From contig JAMCZP010000017.1 in assembly GCA_023485185.1 (NCBI GenBank), positions 1-35,732 on the forward strand: DNA of 35,732 bases. The letters run 5' to 3'. Source of the DNA: Gammaproteobacteria bacterium (GTDB lineage: Bacteria > Pseudomonadota > Gammaproteobacteria > Pseudomonadales > Halomonadaceae). This document shows, piece by piece, positions 26,242 through 35,564 of this stretch; within the stretch, counting starts at the first letter, position 1; the number at the start of each line of letters is the position of its first letter. The notes under the pieces were generated by a model. The model searched no databases. It was given only the letters and a program-made list of their open reading frames with translations, and was not told the DNA's origin. A program made the position numbers and the translations under genes.

Positions 26242-29200
26242 ATGGCTGATAGTGCTTTGACCGCAACCCTTACCCAACGCCTTGCTGAACGTATCCTGAT
26301 TCTGGACGGCGGTATGGGAACCATGCTGCAGAATGCCCAGTTGAGCGAGGAGGATTTTCGTGGCGAACGGTTCAGTGACTGGCCTTCGGATCTTAAAGGC
26401 AATAATGACCTGCTCGCACTTACCTGCCCTGACGTAGTCGCGCGTATTCACCGCGCCTACTTAGAAGCAGGCGCGGACATTATTGAGACCAACACCTTTA
26501 ACAGCACCCAGCTTTCTCAGTCTGATTACGGCATGGAAGCGCTAGTAGTTGAGCTCAACCGTGAATCAGCGCGCCTTGCCCGTGAAGTGTGCGATGCCGT
26601 TGCTGCTGAAACCGGCGTGCCTCGCTATGTGGCAGGCGTCCTAGGCCCTACCTCACGTACCGCATCGCTATCGCCGGATGTGAATGACCCTGCCAAACGT
26701 AACGTCACCTTTGATGAGCTGCGTGAGAACTATTATGAAGCCGCAGAAGCGCTGATTGCCGGCGGTGCCGATCTGATCATGATCGAAACGATCTTTGACA
26801 CGCTCAACGCCAAGGCCGCTATCTATGCCCTGGAAGAGCTGTTTGATGATCGCGGCGAGCGATTGCCGGTGATGATCTCCGGCACAATCACCGATGCCTC
26901 CGGTCGTACTCTCTCCGGGCAAACCACTGAAGCGTTCTGGAATTCTATCCGGCACGCTCAACCGCTCTCGGTGGGCTTGAACTGCGCACTTGGCGCCGAA
27001 GAGCTACGTCCCTATCTGGAAGAGCTGTCTACTAAAGCAGACACTTTTGTCTCTGCTCACCCCAATGCAGGGCTACCCAACGAGTTTGGTGAGTACGACC
27101 AAACGCCGGAAGAGATGTCGGAAATCGTCAGCGAGTTTGCGGCAAGCGGCCTGGTCAATATTATCGGTGGCTGCTGCGGCTCAACGCCTGAGCATATCCG
27201 AGCGATCGCCGATTCCGTGCGCGATATGGCGCCCCGAGTTATTCCAGAGCGCAGCCGCGCCTGCCGTCTATCCGGGCTTGAGCCGTTTAATATTGAAGCC
27301 GACTCGCTATTCGTCAACGTCGGTGAGCGCACGAACGTCACCGGCTCGGCGCGCTTTAAGCGGTTGATCGTGGAAGAGGACTTCACCACGGCGTTAGAAG
27401 TCGCCCTTGAGCAAGTCGAGAGCGGCGCTCAGGTGATCGACATCAACATGGACGAGGGCATGCTTGAGTCCAAGGAAGCCATGGTGCGCTTTCTTAACTT
27501 GATCGCTGGTGAACCCGATATCGCCCGCGTGCCGATTATGATCGACTCCTCCAAGTGGGACATTATCGAAGCGGGCCTGAAGTGCGTTCAAGGTAAGGCT
27601 GTGGTGAACTCCATTTCGCTGAAAGAGGGCGAAGCGGCCTTCCGTGAACAAGCTACCAAGTGTCGCCGTTATGGTGCTGCTATCGTCGTCATGGCCTTTG
27701 ACGAAGATGGCCAGGCAGACACCTTCGCCCGCAAAACCGAAATTTGTCAGCGGGCCTATCGTCTGCTGGTCGATGAGATCGGCTTCCCCGCCGAAGACAT
27801 CATTTTTGATCCCAATATCTTTGCCATTGCCACAGGTATTGAAGAGCACAATAACTACGCAGTCGATTTTATCGAAGCCACCCAGTGGATTCGTGACAAC
27901 CTGCCCCACGCGATGATCTCGGGCGGTGTCTCTAACGTCTCGTTCTCGTTCCGCGGCAACAACCCCGTGCGCGAAGCGATTCACTCGGCGTTTCTGTATC
28001 ATGCGATTCGCGCAGGTCTCTCCATGGGTATCGTCAATGCCGGCCAGCTGGCTGTTTATGACGACCTGCCCGCCGAGCTGCGCGATGCCGTAGAAGATGT
28101 AGTACTTAACAGGCGTAGTGACGGTACCGAGCGACTGTTGGATATTGCCGATAAGTTTAAAGGCGATGGCAGCGGCGCTCCTAAAAAAGAGGACCTGGAG
28201 TGGCGTAGCTGGCCGGTTAACAAGCGCATTGAGCATGCCCTTGTTAAAGGCATTACGGTCTATATCGAAGATGACACTGAGGAGGCACGTGCCCAGGCCG
28301 AACGCCCCATTGAGGTTATCGAAGGCCCGCTAATGGACGGCATGAATGTCGTCGGCGACTTGTTTGGTGATGGCAAAATGTTTTTGCCTCAAGTCGTTAA
28401 GTCGGCGCGGGTCATGAAACAGGCGGTGGCCTACTTGATCCCCTATATCGAGGCGGAGAAAAGCGAAGAGACCAAAGCCAAAGGCAAAATCGTCATGGCC
28501 ACGGTGAAAGGTGATGTTCACGATATCGGCAAAAATATCGTTGGCGTGGTCTTGCAGTGTAATAACTACGAGGTGATCGACCTGGGTGTGATGGTGGCCG
28601 CCGATAAGATTTTGCAGGCCGCCAAAGATCACAATGCCGATATCATCGGCCTTTCGGGGCTGATCACACCATCGCTGGACGAAATGGTTCATGTTGCTAA
28701 AGAGATGCAGCGTCGTGGCATGGATCTACCGCTGCTAATAGGGGGGGCGACCACCTCGAAAGCGCACACTGCGGTTAAAATTGAGCCGCAGTACGATCAC
28801 CCGGTGATTTACGTGACCGACGCCTCACGCGCGGTTGGCGTCGCGGGTAAATTGCTCACGCCTGCTTTAAAAACACCTTACGTCGCTGAGATTCGCGAAG
28901 AGTATGAAAAGGTACGCGAGCGCAACGCCAAGCGCCGCCCTAAAGCGGCGGATCTGGACTATACCCAGGCACGCAAGCGGCGCTTCCGCACCGACTGGAA
29001 TAACCACACGCCTGCCCAGCCAAACGTGATTGGTTTGAAAAGCTTCGACAACTACGACCTCGAAGAGCTAATCGAACGCATCGACTGGACGCCCTTCTTT
29101 ATGAGCTGGCAGCTAGCGGGCAAGTACCCCAAAATTCTTGACGATAAGGTGGTCGGCGAGGCAGCTCGCAACCTGTTTGAAGACGCCAAAATCATGCTGC

Positions 29201-29937
29201 GTAAGCTGGTTGATGAGAAGCGCGTTCAGGCCCGCGGTGTTATCGGCCTATGGCCCGCCAATAGCGTTGATGATGACGTCATTGAAGTGTACGCCGATGA
29301 GTCGCGTAGCGAAGTCGTTGAGCGACTGCATCATATTCGTCAGCAGACCACCAAAGGCCGTGACGGTATCTGCTATAGTCTGGCCGACTTCATTGCCCCC
29401 AAAGAGAGCGGCAAAGCCGATTGGATTGGCGGTTTTGCGGTCACTACCGGCCACGGGGTTGATGAGCTTTCCAAAGCCTATGAGGCCGCGGGCGACGACT
29501 ACAACGCTATTATGGTCCAGGCGCTGACGGATCGTCTTGCGGAAGCCTTTGCCGAACGTATGCATGAGCGGGTACGCAAAGAGTTCTGGGGCTATGTACC
29601 TGATGAAACGCTGGATAACGACGCCCTAATCGCCGAGAAATATCAGGGCATTCGCCCTGCCCCTGGCTATCCTGCCTGCCCGGATCACACCGAAAAAGCC
29701 ACCCTATTCCGGCTGCTCGATGCCACCGAGAATACTGGCCTGGCGCTGACAGAGAACTTTGCCATGTGGCCAGCCGCGGCAGTTTCCGGCTGGTATTTTG
29801 CCCACCCTCAGTCGAAATACTTCTCTACCGGCAAGATTACTCGGGATCAGGTTGAAGCGATTGCAGCGCGTAAGCAGATGCCCCTTGAGGAAATGGAGCG
29901 CTGGCTCTCTCCAGTGCTCTCTTACGACCCGAGCTAA
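26242..29937 (+). CDS. metH: Cobalamin-dependent methionine synthase MetH
   Basis: Transfers the methyl group from methyltetrahydrofolate through cobalamin to homocysteine. 1231 residues, close to E. coli MetH (1227), with all four modules in order. The homocysteine domain carries zinc ligands Cys248 (GLNCALG) and Cys311/Cys312 (GGCCGS). The pterin domain begins at [15 protein letters not shown]. The cobalamin domain has the axial His760 in GDVHDIGKN. The SAM reactivation domain ends with [12 protein letters not shown]. The start has GGAG about 14 bases upstream. A MATE exporter gene begins 3 bases after the stop. The ORFs on the opposite strand within this gene are shadows. Confidence 0.98.
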   Translation: MADSALTATLTQRLAERILILDGGMGTMLQNAQLSEEDFRGERFSDWPSDLKGNNDLLALTCPDVVARIHRAYLEAGADIIETNTFNSTQLSQSDYGMEALVVELNRESARLAREVCDAVAAETGVPRYVAGVLGPTSRTASLSPDVNDPAKRNVTFDELRENYYEAAEALIAGGADLIMIETIFDTLNAKAAIYALEELFDDRGERLPVMISGTITDASGRTLSGQTTEAFWNSIRHAQPLSVGLNCALGAEELRPYLEELSTKADTFVSAHPNAGLPNEFGEYDQTPEEMSEIVSEFAASGLVNIIGGCCGSTPEHIRAIADSVRDMAPRVIPERSRACRLSGLEPFNIEADSLFVNVGERTNVTGSARFKRLIVEEDFTTALEVALEQVESGAQVIDINMDEGMLESKEAMVRFLNLIAGEPDIARVPIMIDSSKWDIIEAGLKCVQGKAVVNSISLKEGEAAFREQATKCRRYGAAIVVMAFDEDGQADTFARKTEICQRAYRLLVDEIGFPAEDIIFDPNIFAIATGIEEHNNYAVDFIEATQWIRDNLPHAMISGGVSNVSFSFRGNNPVREAIHSAFLYHAIRAGLSMGIVNAGQLAVYDDLPAELRDAVEDVVLNRRSDGTERLLDIADKFKGDGSGAPKKEDLEWRSWPVNKRIEHALVKGITVYIEDDTEEARAQAERPIEVIEGPLMDGMNVVGDLFGDGKMFLPQVVKSARVMKQAVAYLIPYIEAEKSEETKAKGKIVMATVKGDVHDIGKNIVGVVLQCNNYEVIDLGVMVAADKILQAAKDHNADIIGLSGLITPSLDEMVHVAKEMQRRGMDLPLLIGGATTSKAHTAVKIEPQYDHPVIYVTDASRAVGVAGKLLTPALKTPYVAEIREEYEKVRERNAKRRPKAADLDYTQARKRRFRTDWNNHTPAQPNVIGLKSFDNYDLEELIERIDWTPFFMSWQLAGKYPKILDDKVVGEAARNLFEDAKIMLRKLVDEKRVQARGVIGLWPANSVDDDVIEVYADESRSEVVERLHHIRQQTTKGRDGICYSLADFIAPKESGKADWIGGFAVTTGHGVDELSKAYEAAGDDYNAIMVQALTDRLAEAFAERMHERVRKEFWGYVPDETLDNDALIAEKYQGIRPAPGYPACPDHTEKATLFRLLDATENTGLALTENFAMWPAAAVSGWYFAHPQSKYFSTGKITRDQVEAIAARKQMPLEEMERWLSPVLSYDPS

Positions 29938-29940
29938 TTA

Positions 29941-31266
29941 ATGCTGTTTGTCGCCGGTCGCCATGGCAAGGTCATACGCTTAGCCTTTCCGATCATGTTG
30001 GGCATGCTGTCACAGAGCATGCTCAACTTGATCGATGCCGCCTTGGTGGGGCGTTTAGGTGAAGTCGCATTGGCGGGCGTGGGGGTCGGCGGTTATGCCA
30101 TGTTTATGCTGACCGCTATTGTGTTTGGCCTCTCCTCTAGCGTGCAGTCACAAACCGCCCAGCATGAAGGCGCCACCCACACGAATATGGCTCAGCCGCT
30201 GCATTCGGGGCTGGTGATAGGGCTAGTCGTCGCCCTGCCGCTTTCCCTCTGGGCGTGGTGGCAGGCACCTCTACTCGTTGGCTTGATTACCCAAACAGCT
30301 GATGTGCAAAGCGTTGCCGTGGAGTACTTTCGCTGGCGCGTGGTGTCATTAACGGCCATTGCCTTAACACTCTGTTTTCGCGGTTACTGGAACGGTCGAC
30401 AACAGACACATCTCTATTTGCGGATTATAGTGGCGGTTCATTTGCTCAATGTTGCGGCCAGCGCTGGATTAATTTACGGCTTGGCTGGGCTGCCCGCAAT
30501 GGGTGCCAGCGGTGCAGGCGCAGGCACTACGCTGTCACTGTTTGTTGGCTTGATTGTTTGGTATTGGGTCAGCATAAAAGACACTCCTTGCTCAGCCCTT
30601 TTGACCTATTTGCCGAATCGCGCCACCCTGAAAGCCACGCTGGCGCTTGCTGTGCCTCACTCTATTCAGCAGCTATGGTTTGCTGCTGGCTATGCGGTTC
30701 TATTTTGGCTACTAAGCCAACTAGGTACGGCAAGTGTGGCGGTTGGGCATGTGCTGATTAACCTGTCTCTATTGCTGATTTTACCGGGGGTAGGGTTAGG
30801 TGTGGCCGCCATGAGCTTAGTGGGAGAGGCCATAGGACGCGATGCGCAAAAGGAGGCTCATCGCTGGGGGCTTGATGCCTTGAGTGTTGCTTGGCTACTG
30901 CTTACTATTCTGGCACTGCCGATGCTGTTAATACCCGAAAGCATCTTAGGGATATTTTTTGACAGTCAGGAATTGATTGCTTTAGGTAAGCTGCCACTCC
31001 AGTTAACCGGCATCATGATTATTTTTGACGCGGCCGCATTAGTACTCGCCCAAGCGCTAATGGGAGCGGGCGCTCAGCGTACGGTAATGACGCTTACGCT
31101 AGGCATGCAGTGGTTACTCTTTCTGCCCCTGGCGTGGTGGGTTGGTATTGAGCTAGACCAAGGCTTACTCGGCATATGGTTAATGCAATTGCTCTATCGT
31201 TTGCTTAACTCGGCTGGCTTTTTGTGGGTATGGCAGCGGCGCCAATGGCTCTCTCCTGCCCTTTAA
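29941..31266 (+). CDS. MATE-family efflux transporter (DinF/NorM-like)
   Basis: 441 residues, almost wholly hydrophobic, with about 12 membrane helices in two similar halves. The opening VIRLAFPIMLGMLSQSMLNLIDAALVGRLGEVALAGVGVGGY is typical of MATE proteins. The second half begins around LALAVPHSIQQLWFAAGYAVLFWLLSQLG. MATE proteins export cationic or hydrophobic compounds using a proton or sodium gradient; the substrate is unknown here. The ATG lies 3 bases after the metH stop and has only a weak GAG-type ribosome site, so it is probably translated by coupling to metH. Confidence 0.9.
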   Translation: MLFVAGRHGKVIRLAFPIMLGMLSQSMLNLIDAALVGRLGEVALAGVGVGGYAMFMLTAIVFGLSSSVQSQTAQHEGATHTNMAQPLHSGLVIGLVVALPLSLWAWWQAPLLVGLITQTADVQSVAVEYFRWRVVSLTAIALTLCFRGYWNGRQQTHLYLRIIVAVHLLNVAASAGLIYGLAGLPAMGASGAGAGTTLSLFVGLIVWYWVSIKDTPCSALLTYLPNRATLKATLALAVPHSIQQLWFAAGYAVLFWLLSQLGTASVAVGHVLINLSLLLILPGVGLGVAAMSLVGEAIGRDAQKEAHRWGLDALSVAWLLLTILALPMLLIPESILGIFFDSQELIALGKLPLQLTGIMIIFDAAALVLAQALMGAGAQRTVMTLTLGMQWLLFLPLAWWVGIELDQGLLGIWLMQLLYRLLNSAGFLWVWQRRQWLSPAL

Positions 31267-31340
31267 GTGGTTGGCCAAGCTTGAGTTGAGCTTGAGCCAT
31301 ACTTGAAAGCAGTGCTCTAAATAGCTTTTAGAGATAAAAA

Positions 31341-31370
31341 GATAATTATATATTCTTTTGTAGAATATGA
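31341..31370 (+). promoter_or_regulatory. AT-rich inverted repeat upstream of cysI
   Basis: ATATTCT (31350-31356) and AGAATAT (31362-31368) form a perfect 7-bp inverted repeat with a 5-base spacer, inside the AT-rich segment 31341-31370. A further inverted repeat, CTCTAAA/TTTAGAG, is at 31315-31333. It is placed 75-100 bases before cysI, where a LysR-type regulator such as CysB would bind. The regulator is inferred, not shown. Confidence 0.45.
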
Positions 31371-31444
31371 CGCGCGCGTTAAGGTGACGCTACATTAACG
31401 TCCGTCTCAACGTGACCATTTCGCTTTTAGCAGGATCGTGCCAC

Positions 31445-33097
31445 ATGTACCGTTATGATATTCACGACCAAACCCTGGTCGATGAGCGCGTCGCGCAGTT
31501 TCGCGACCAAATGGAACGCTACCGCGCCGGGCGTTTGGGAGAAGAAGAGTTTCGCCCACTCCGGTTGCAGAACGGCCTCTATATTCAACGTCATGCGCCT
31601 ATGCTGCGTATTGCGATTCCCTACGGCATGCTGGCAGGTAATCAACTGCGCGCGCTGGCGGAGATAACACGCCGTTATGACCGTGGCTATGGTCACTTCA
31701 CTACCCGGCAAAATTTACAGTTAAACTGGCCTGCCCTTGAAGATGTGCCGGATATTTTGGCCGATCTCGCCAAGGTGCAGATGCACGCGATTCAGACCAG
31801 CGGTAACTGTATTCGTAATACCACTAGCGACCAGTTTGCTGGCATAGCCAACGATGAGGTGGAAGATCCGCGCCCTTGGTGCGAGCTAATCCGTCAGTGG
31901 TCTACCCTGCACCCGGAATTTGCCTACCTGCCGCGCAAGTTTAAAATCGCGGTTAGCGGCGCTGCCCAAGACCGCGCAGCGATCCAGGTGCATGATATTG
32001 GCCTGCGCTTATGGCATAACGCTGACGGCGAACTGCGTATCAAAGTTCTCGCCGGTGGCGGGCTTGGTCGTACACCGATGATTGCCGACGTGGTACGTGA
32101 AGACCTGCCCTGGCAGCATCTACTGACTTACCTGGAAGCCTGCGTACGGGTTTACAACCAGTTCGGCCGTCGCGATAACAAGTTCAAGGCGCGGATTAAA
32201 ATCCTCGTTAAGGCCTTGGGTATTGAAGAGTTCCGTCGCCGGGTTGACGAAGAGTGGGCACATTTAAAAGATGGCCCGCAAACACTCAACCAAGCAGCTG
32301 TTGATGCCGCTAAAGGTCACTTCCCCGAGCCAGAGCGTCGCCCAGTGGCAGCGTCTGCAACGGAAGATTTTGACCGCCTGCGCGCTGAAAACCGTAGCTT
32401 TTCGCGCTTTGTGACGAACAACGTTACAGATCACAAAGTACCCGGCTATAAAGCGGTAACGCTGTCGCTAAAACGCCGCGAGCATGCCCCGGGGGATGTC
32501 ACCGCTGATCAGATGGAAGCGGTGGCTGATTTGGCTGATCGCTACAGCTTTGGTGAAGTGCGCGTCACTCATGAGCAGAACCTGGTGCTTTCTGACGTGC
32601 CGGTAGATGAGTTGGAAGCGCTGTGGAAAGAGCTTGATGCCCTAGGCATGGCGAACCCGACGGTGGGCACCCTCAACGACATTATCTGCTGCCCTGGCGG
32701 CGACTACTGCAGTTTAGCCAATGCAGTATCGATTCCCATTGCTCAGGCACTGCAGGAGCGTTTTGAAGATTTAGACTTCCTGTATGATCTTGGCCCGCTG
32801 GATCTAAATATTTCCGGCTGCATGAACGCTTGTGGCCACCACCACGTGGGCCATATCGGCATCTTGGGCGTGGATAAAAAAGGTGAAGAGTATTACCAAA
32901 TCTCAATTGGGGGTAACTCAACCGACGATGCATCGCTGGGCAAGATTCTTGGGCCATCGTTTTTCCGCTCAGATGTGCCTGATGTCGTTGAAAAAGTGCT
33001 CGAAGTCTATGTGGCCCAACGCCATGAAGATGAGCGCTTCTTAGACACTTACCGCCGTATTGGCCTAAAACCCTTTAAGGAGCGTGTCTATGCCTAA
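31445..33097 (+). CDS. cysI: Assimilatory nitrite/sulfite reductase, CysI-type haemoprotein
   Basis: Six-electron reduction of sulfite to sulfide for cysteine synthesis, using sirohaem coupled to a [4Fe-4S] cluster. 550 residues from the ATG at 31445, which has AGGAT 8-9 bases upstream; an earlier in-frame start at 31412 adds only 11 residues. The two ferredoxin-like repeats are visible: FTTRQNLQLNW in the first half and RVTHEQNLVLSD in the second. Cluster ligands are Cys416 and Cys422 (CCPGGDYC) and Cys459 and Cys463 (SGCMNACGHHH). The stop overlaps the DUF934 gene by 8 bases, as is common for this cysI type. Confidence 0.95.
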   Translation: MYRYDIHDQTLVDERVAQFRDQMERYRAGRLGEEEFRPLRLQNGLYIQRHAPMLRIAIPYGMLAGNQLRALAEITRRYDRGYGHFTTRQNLQLNWPALEDVPDILADLAKVQMHAIQTSGNCIRNTTSDQFAGIANDEVEDPRPWCELIRQWSTLHPEFAYLPRKFKIAVSGAAQDRAAIQVHDIGLRLWHNADGELRIKVLAGGGLGRTPMIADVVREDLPWQHLLTYLEACVRVYNQFGRRDNKFKARIKILVKALGIEEFRRRVDEEWAHLKDGPQTLNQAAVDAAKGHFPEPERRPVAASATEDFDRLRAENRSFSRFVTNNVTDHKVPGYKAVTLSLKRREHAPGDVTADQMEAVADLADRYSFGEVRVTHEQNLVLSDVPVDELEALWKELDALGMANPTVGTLNDIICCPGGDYCSLANAVSIPIAQALQERFEDLDFLYDLGPLDLNISGCMNACGHHHVGHIGILGVDKKGEEYYQISIGGNSTDDASLGKILGPSFFRSDVPDVVEKVLEVYVAQRHEDERFLDTYRRIGLKPFKERVYA

Positions 33098-33644
33098 GCC
33101 TAATACACCTGATGAGACGCAAGTTGAAGCGGTTGAGCAGACGCCAGTTCATGTTGATCATCTGATTGCCAATGGCGAGCTGGCGGCCGAGAACGCTTGG
33201 TGTGTCTCTTACGATGCAGAGGCCCTGCCCGAGCAGCGCCCAGCGTTTGTCCCGCTGGCGCTATGGCAAGCCAATCCAGACGACGCTGAGCTGGCGCCAT
33301 TGTTGACGAGTGATACGGAGCTTAATACCGAATTAGCTCACCAACTAGCGAGTGCCAGCGCGATTGCTGTTGATTTTCCGGCGTTTACCGATGGCCGTGG
33401 CTACACCATCGCTCGCTTGCTGCGCGAGCGCTACGGCTATAGCGGTGAAGTTCGTGCTGTAGGCGACGTATTAGTTGATCAATTGGACTACATGCGCCGC
33501 TGTGGTTTTAATGCCATGGCGCTACGCGATGATCAGCATCCCGAAGATGCCCTGCGTGCGCTAAGTTTTATCAGCGTTCGTTATCAGCCAGATGTGGAAG
33601 AGCGCCAAGCGCTATTTGAACGTCGGTTAGCCGACACTAAATAA
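33090..33644 (+). CDS. DUF934 protein, sulfite-reduction accessory
   Basis: 184 residues. The core matches DUF934 (COG3749): VPLALWQANPDD, FPAFTDGRGYTIARLLRERYGY, EVRAVGDVLVDQLDYMRRCGF and HPEDALRALSFISVRYQ. The ATG at 33090 has AAGGAG at 33077-33082, spaced 7 bases. A GTG 6 bases earlier is possible but less well placed. The start overlaps the end of cysI by 8 bases, indicating coupled translation. The family always travels with this cysI type and is presumed to help the reductase, perhaps in electron supply. The exact role is unproven. Confidence 0.92.
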   Translation: MPKPNTPDETQVEAVEQTPVHVDHLIANGELAAENAWCVSYDAEALPEQRPAFVPLALWQANPDDAELAPLLTSDTELNTELAHQLASASAIAVDFPAFTDGRGYTIARLLRERYGYSGEVRAVGDVLVDQLDYMRRCGFNAMALRDDQHPEDALRALSFISVRYQPDVEERQALFERRLADTK

Positions 33645-33655
33645 GCGCTTATCTT

Positions 33656-33686
33656 CAACCGGCAAAGGTTGCACCTTTGCCGGTTG
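33656..33686. terminator. Strong hairpin after the cysI-DUF934 pair
   Basis: CAACCGGCAAAGGT (33656-33669) and ACCTTTGCCGGTTG (33673-33686) form a perfect 14-bp stem with a 3-base loop, 11 bases after the DUF934 stop. No good U-tract follows on either strand, so it may be a pause or boundary hairpin rather than a classical terminator. It separates the sulfur genes from the convergent hipA. Confidence 0.65.
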
Positions 33687-33742
33687 ATTACTTTAAGGCG
33701 TTATTTCCTAATGCGATCTGCTGAAGCTTTTTAGGCGGCCTG

Positions 33743-35059
33743 CTAAATAGAGAGGCGAAGATTGGTTTCAACCTCATCTATCAATGACACAGGCACATGG
33801 TGTGCTTTAGCTAACCTACGCCATTGCGCTACGTGCTGGATGGTTTCGTCGATCATGTCGTTGATTTTTCTGCGGGTAAACAGCGGGCTGAGTTTTTCTA
33901 ACGAATAAAAGTCGTCACGAGAAAAATGGTTGCGCTTGCCATTTAAACTCATCCAATGGCGATTGACCCAAGGGCTACCTGGTTTGTAGCTATAAGCAAG
34001 ATCATAAGCTGGAGCGAGTGACCATTTGCCTGCGTTAAGAATAAATGCAAAATTTTTCGCGTGATCGTCGTGATTTCTAGCAACTATGTTGAAAACCATG
34101 CGTTTAAATAGCTGTTCAGCTTCTATCGCTGATAGCCGCAATTGCCTGGCTACACCCAATAACTCTGCGTACGAAAATGAGCCTGGTTTTTTATAATCAA
34201 CATGGGCTATCCCATTAAGTGTCTGCACATGTAGTTTACGGTTGCCTACTCGATCAAAACGCTGGGTTAAAAAGTGACGTCGTTTGCCTTCATTAAGCAA
34301 CTTGCAAGGCATCATTTCTATACCACAGGCTTGAGCAAGCAGGTGATAGACGTATTCCATGGCACCGTAGCCCAGTGGATCACCAAATGTCTCACGGTCT
34401 TTATTGTGCTCACTGACACCATCGAACTTCATTAAATAATGCGTGAATTCTTCTGGGATGGTGGCTTGCCCCGAACGTACCTCCTGAAAATCCTGATTGA
34501 AGGCTAGTACTGCTTTTGGTCGCGCTCCACCTGCACTCATACCTACAGATAGTAAGGCCATCATAGCCTCTCTATCTTCTAGCCCCTCCCTGCTAAGATC
34601 AACGGTGAAATCTGCCCGGCTATCAAGTATTTCCTGTGCAATGCTAACCAACGATGCTATTTCGACCTGGGTGGAGGAATTTAGCCTACGAAGTTTGGTG
34701 GCAGGTGAGTACTCAAGTGCTCCCATGCCCCGCTTTCCGGTATATTGCAATCTTTGTAGCGGCGTAATATCGTCGGTTTGCCCCCCTCTGCTAGCAACCC
34801 AGGCATTCAGTACCGCATTACCAAAATCATCGGGCAAGGAGTCGGCAATCAATCCTGGTAACCCTTTGAATGTCTCGTAACTAAGCTCAGGAAAGGTATA
34901 TATTTTATTTTCTAAAGGCATTTTAATAGGCGAAAGTTCAACACCATTTTTAACAAACGAAGCATCGTATTCGAAAGCGCCAATGCCCGTATCGGTATCG
35001 AAACTGACCGCACCTACGTAGCGTTCAAGATAGTTAACATCGACAACTTCCATTACCAT
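33743..35059 (-). CDS. hipA: HipA-family serine/threonine kinase toxin
   Basis: 438 residues, full length. Family motifs are present: N-terminal LPGLIADSLPDDFG, the phosphate-binding segment SVGMSAGGARPK (residues 171-182), the catalytic block RNHDDHAKNF (328-337; Asp331 or Asp332, Lys335, Asn336), and the metal-binding Asp353 in APAYDL. E. coli HipA phosphorylates glutamyl-tRNA synthetase and causes growth arrest; the target here is not known. Two starts are possible (35059 and 35053). The first is better spaced from GAGGAAG, and its frame overlaps hipB by 7 bases. The gene is visibly more AT-rich than its neighbours, suggesting acquisition. Confidence 0.93.
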   Translation of the reverse strand: MVMEVVDVNYLERYVGAVSFDTDTGIGAFEYDASFVKNGVELSPIKMPLENKIYTFPELSYETFKGLPGLIADSLPDDFGNAVLNAWVASRGGQTDDITPLQRLQYTGKRGMGALEYSPATKLRRLNSSTQVEIASLVSIAQEILDSRADFTVDLSREGLEDREAMMALLSVGMSAGGARPKAVLAFNQDFQEVRSGQATIPEEFTHYLMKFDGVSEHNKDRETFGDPLGYGAMEYVYHLLAQACGIEMMPCKLLNEGKRRHFLTQRFDRVGNRKLHVQTLNGIAHVDYKKPGSFSYAELLGVARQLRLSAIEAEQLFKRMVFNIVARNHDDHAKNFAFILNAGKWSLAPAYDLAYSYKPGSPWVNRHWMSLNGKRNHFSRDDFYSLEKLSPLFTRRKINDMIDETIQHVAQWRRLAKAHHVPVSLIDEVETNLRLSI

Positions 35060-35382
35060 TCCAGCGCTTCCTCATCTTGGTTTTTTCTCTGACCAGATGC
35101 GCGTTGACGCTGTTTACCCTGTAGCTTCGAGAGTTGCACAGGCGAAATAATTTGTTTTGGTATAAAGTGATTTAGCTGTGCCGTTAAATTGAGAGCCATC
35201 ATGATGGCGATCAACGTCTCCAATTGAACCCTACCCTTCTCAGCGTTGAGCACTACTTTTCTCGAGACACCTGCTAACTCAGCGACTTCTGACTGTGTCA
35301 TGTCGTGATTGAGGCGCGCCTGCTTTAGGCGTTCCCCTAATTCTTCGGCAATGGCTGCAGGTGTCTTAGCATGAATGCTCAT
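35053..35382 (-). CDS. hipB: HipB-like antitoxin, XRE-family helix-turn-helix
   Basis: 109 residues from the ATG at 35382, which has GAGG 7 bases upstream; the frame from 35403 is slightly longer but lacks a good site. The helix-turn-helix is at about residues 15-60 (RLKQARLNHDMTQSEVAELA, then VSRKVVLNAEKGRVQLETL). The C-terminal tail is basic and flexible. It binds HipA and represses its own operon. The order antitoxin-toxin and the 7-base overlap fit a standard hipBA operon. Confidence 0.9.
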   Translation of the reverse strand: MSIHAKTPAAIAEELGERLKQARLNHDMTQSEVAELAGVSRKVVLNAEKGRVQLETLIAIMMALNLTAQLNHFIPKQIISPVQLSKLQGKQRQRASGQRKNQDEEALEW

Positions 35383-35399
35383 AATGTCCTCATAGAAGC

Positions 35400-35427
35400 A
35401 CATAAAGCTAAAAAAAGCTTTTTATGT
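35400..35427 (-). promoter_or_regulatory. Candidate HipB operator upstream of hipB
   Basis: ACATAAAGCT (35400-35409) and AGCTTTTTATGT (35416-35427) form an inverted repeat with a 2-base insertion, and AAAAAGCTTTTT (35412-35423) is a perfect 12-bp palindrome. It lies about 20 bases before the hipB start, where an autorepressor should bind. TATATT around 35432-35440 on the minus strand may be the -10. Confidence 0.5.
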
Positions 35428-35495
35428 TCCCAATATAGCACATGAATAAGATTTAAACAGATGGTTTAAGGATCCAAATAAGGCACTTTAGCTGT

Positions 35496-35532
35496 AAAAA
35501 AAACCCAAAGTGCCTAAAAGTGGACTTTATGG
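35496..35532 (-). terminator. Candidate terminator of the Smr-domain gene
   Basis: Read on the minus strand, CCATAAAGT pairs with ACTTTGG (AT bulge) around a 12-base loop and is followed by G and eight T. It lies about 33 bases past the Smr gene stop. A separate inverted repeat, AGGCACTTT/AAAGTGCCT (35481-35489, 35507-35515), overlaps it, so the folding is ambiguous. Confidence 0.4.
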
Positions 35533-35564
35533 AAACCTGTGCAAAGACTTGTTCTTCGCATCTA

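Noticed and set aside
27394..28236. Long open frame of 280 codons on the minus strand inside metH
   Set aside because: It lies wholly within a strongly conserved coding gene, has no ribosome site, and its protein shows no recognisable domain. It is a codon-bias shadow.
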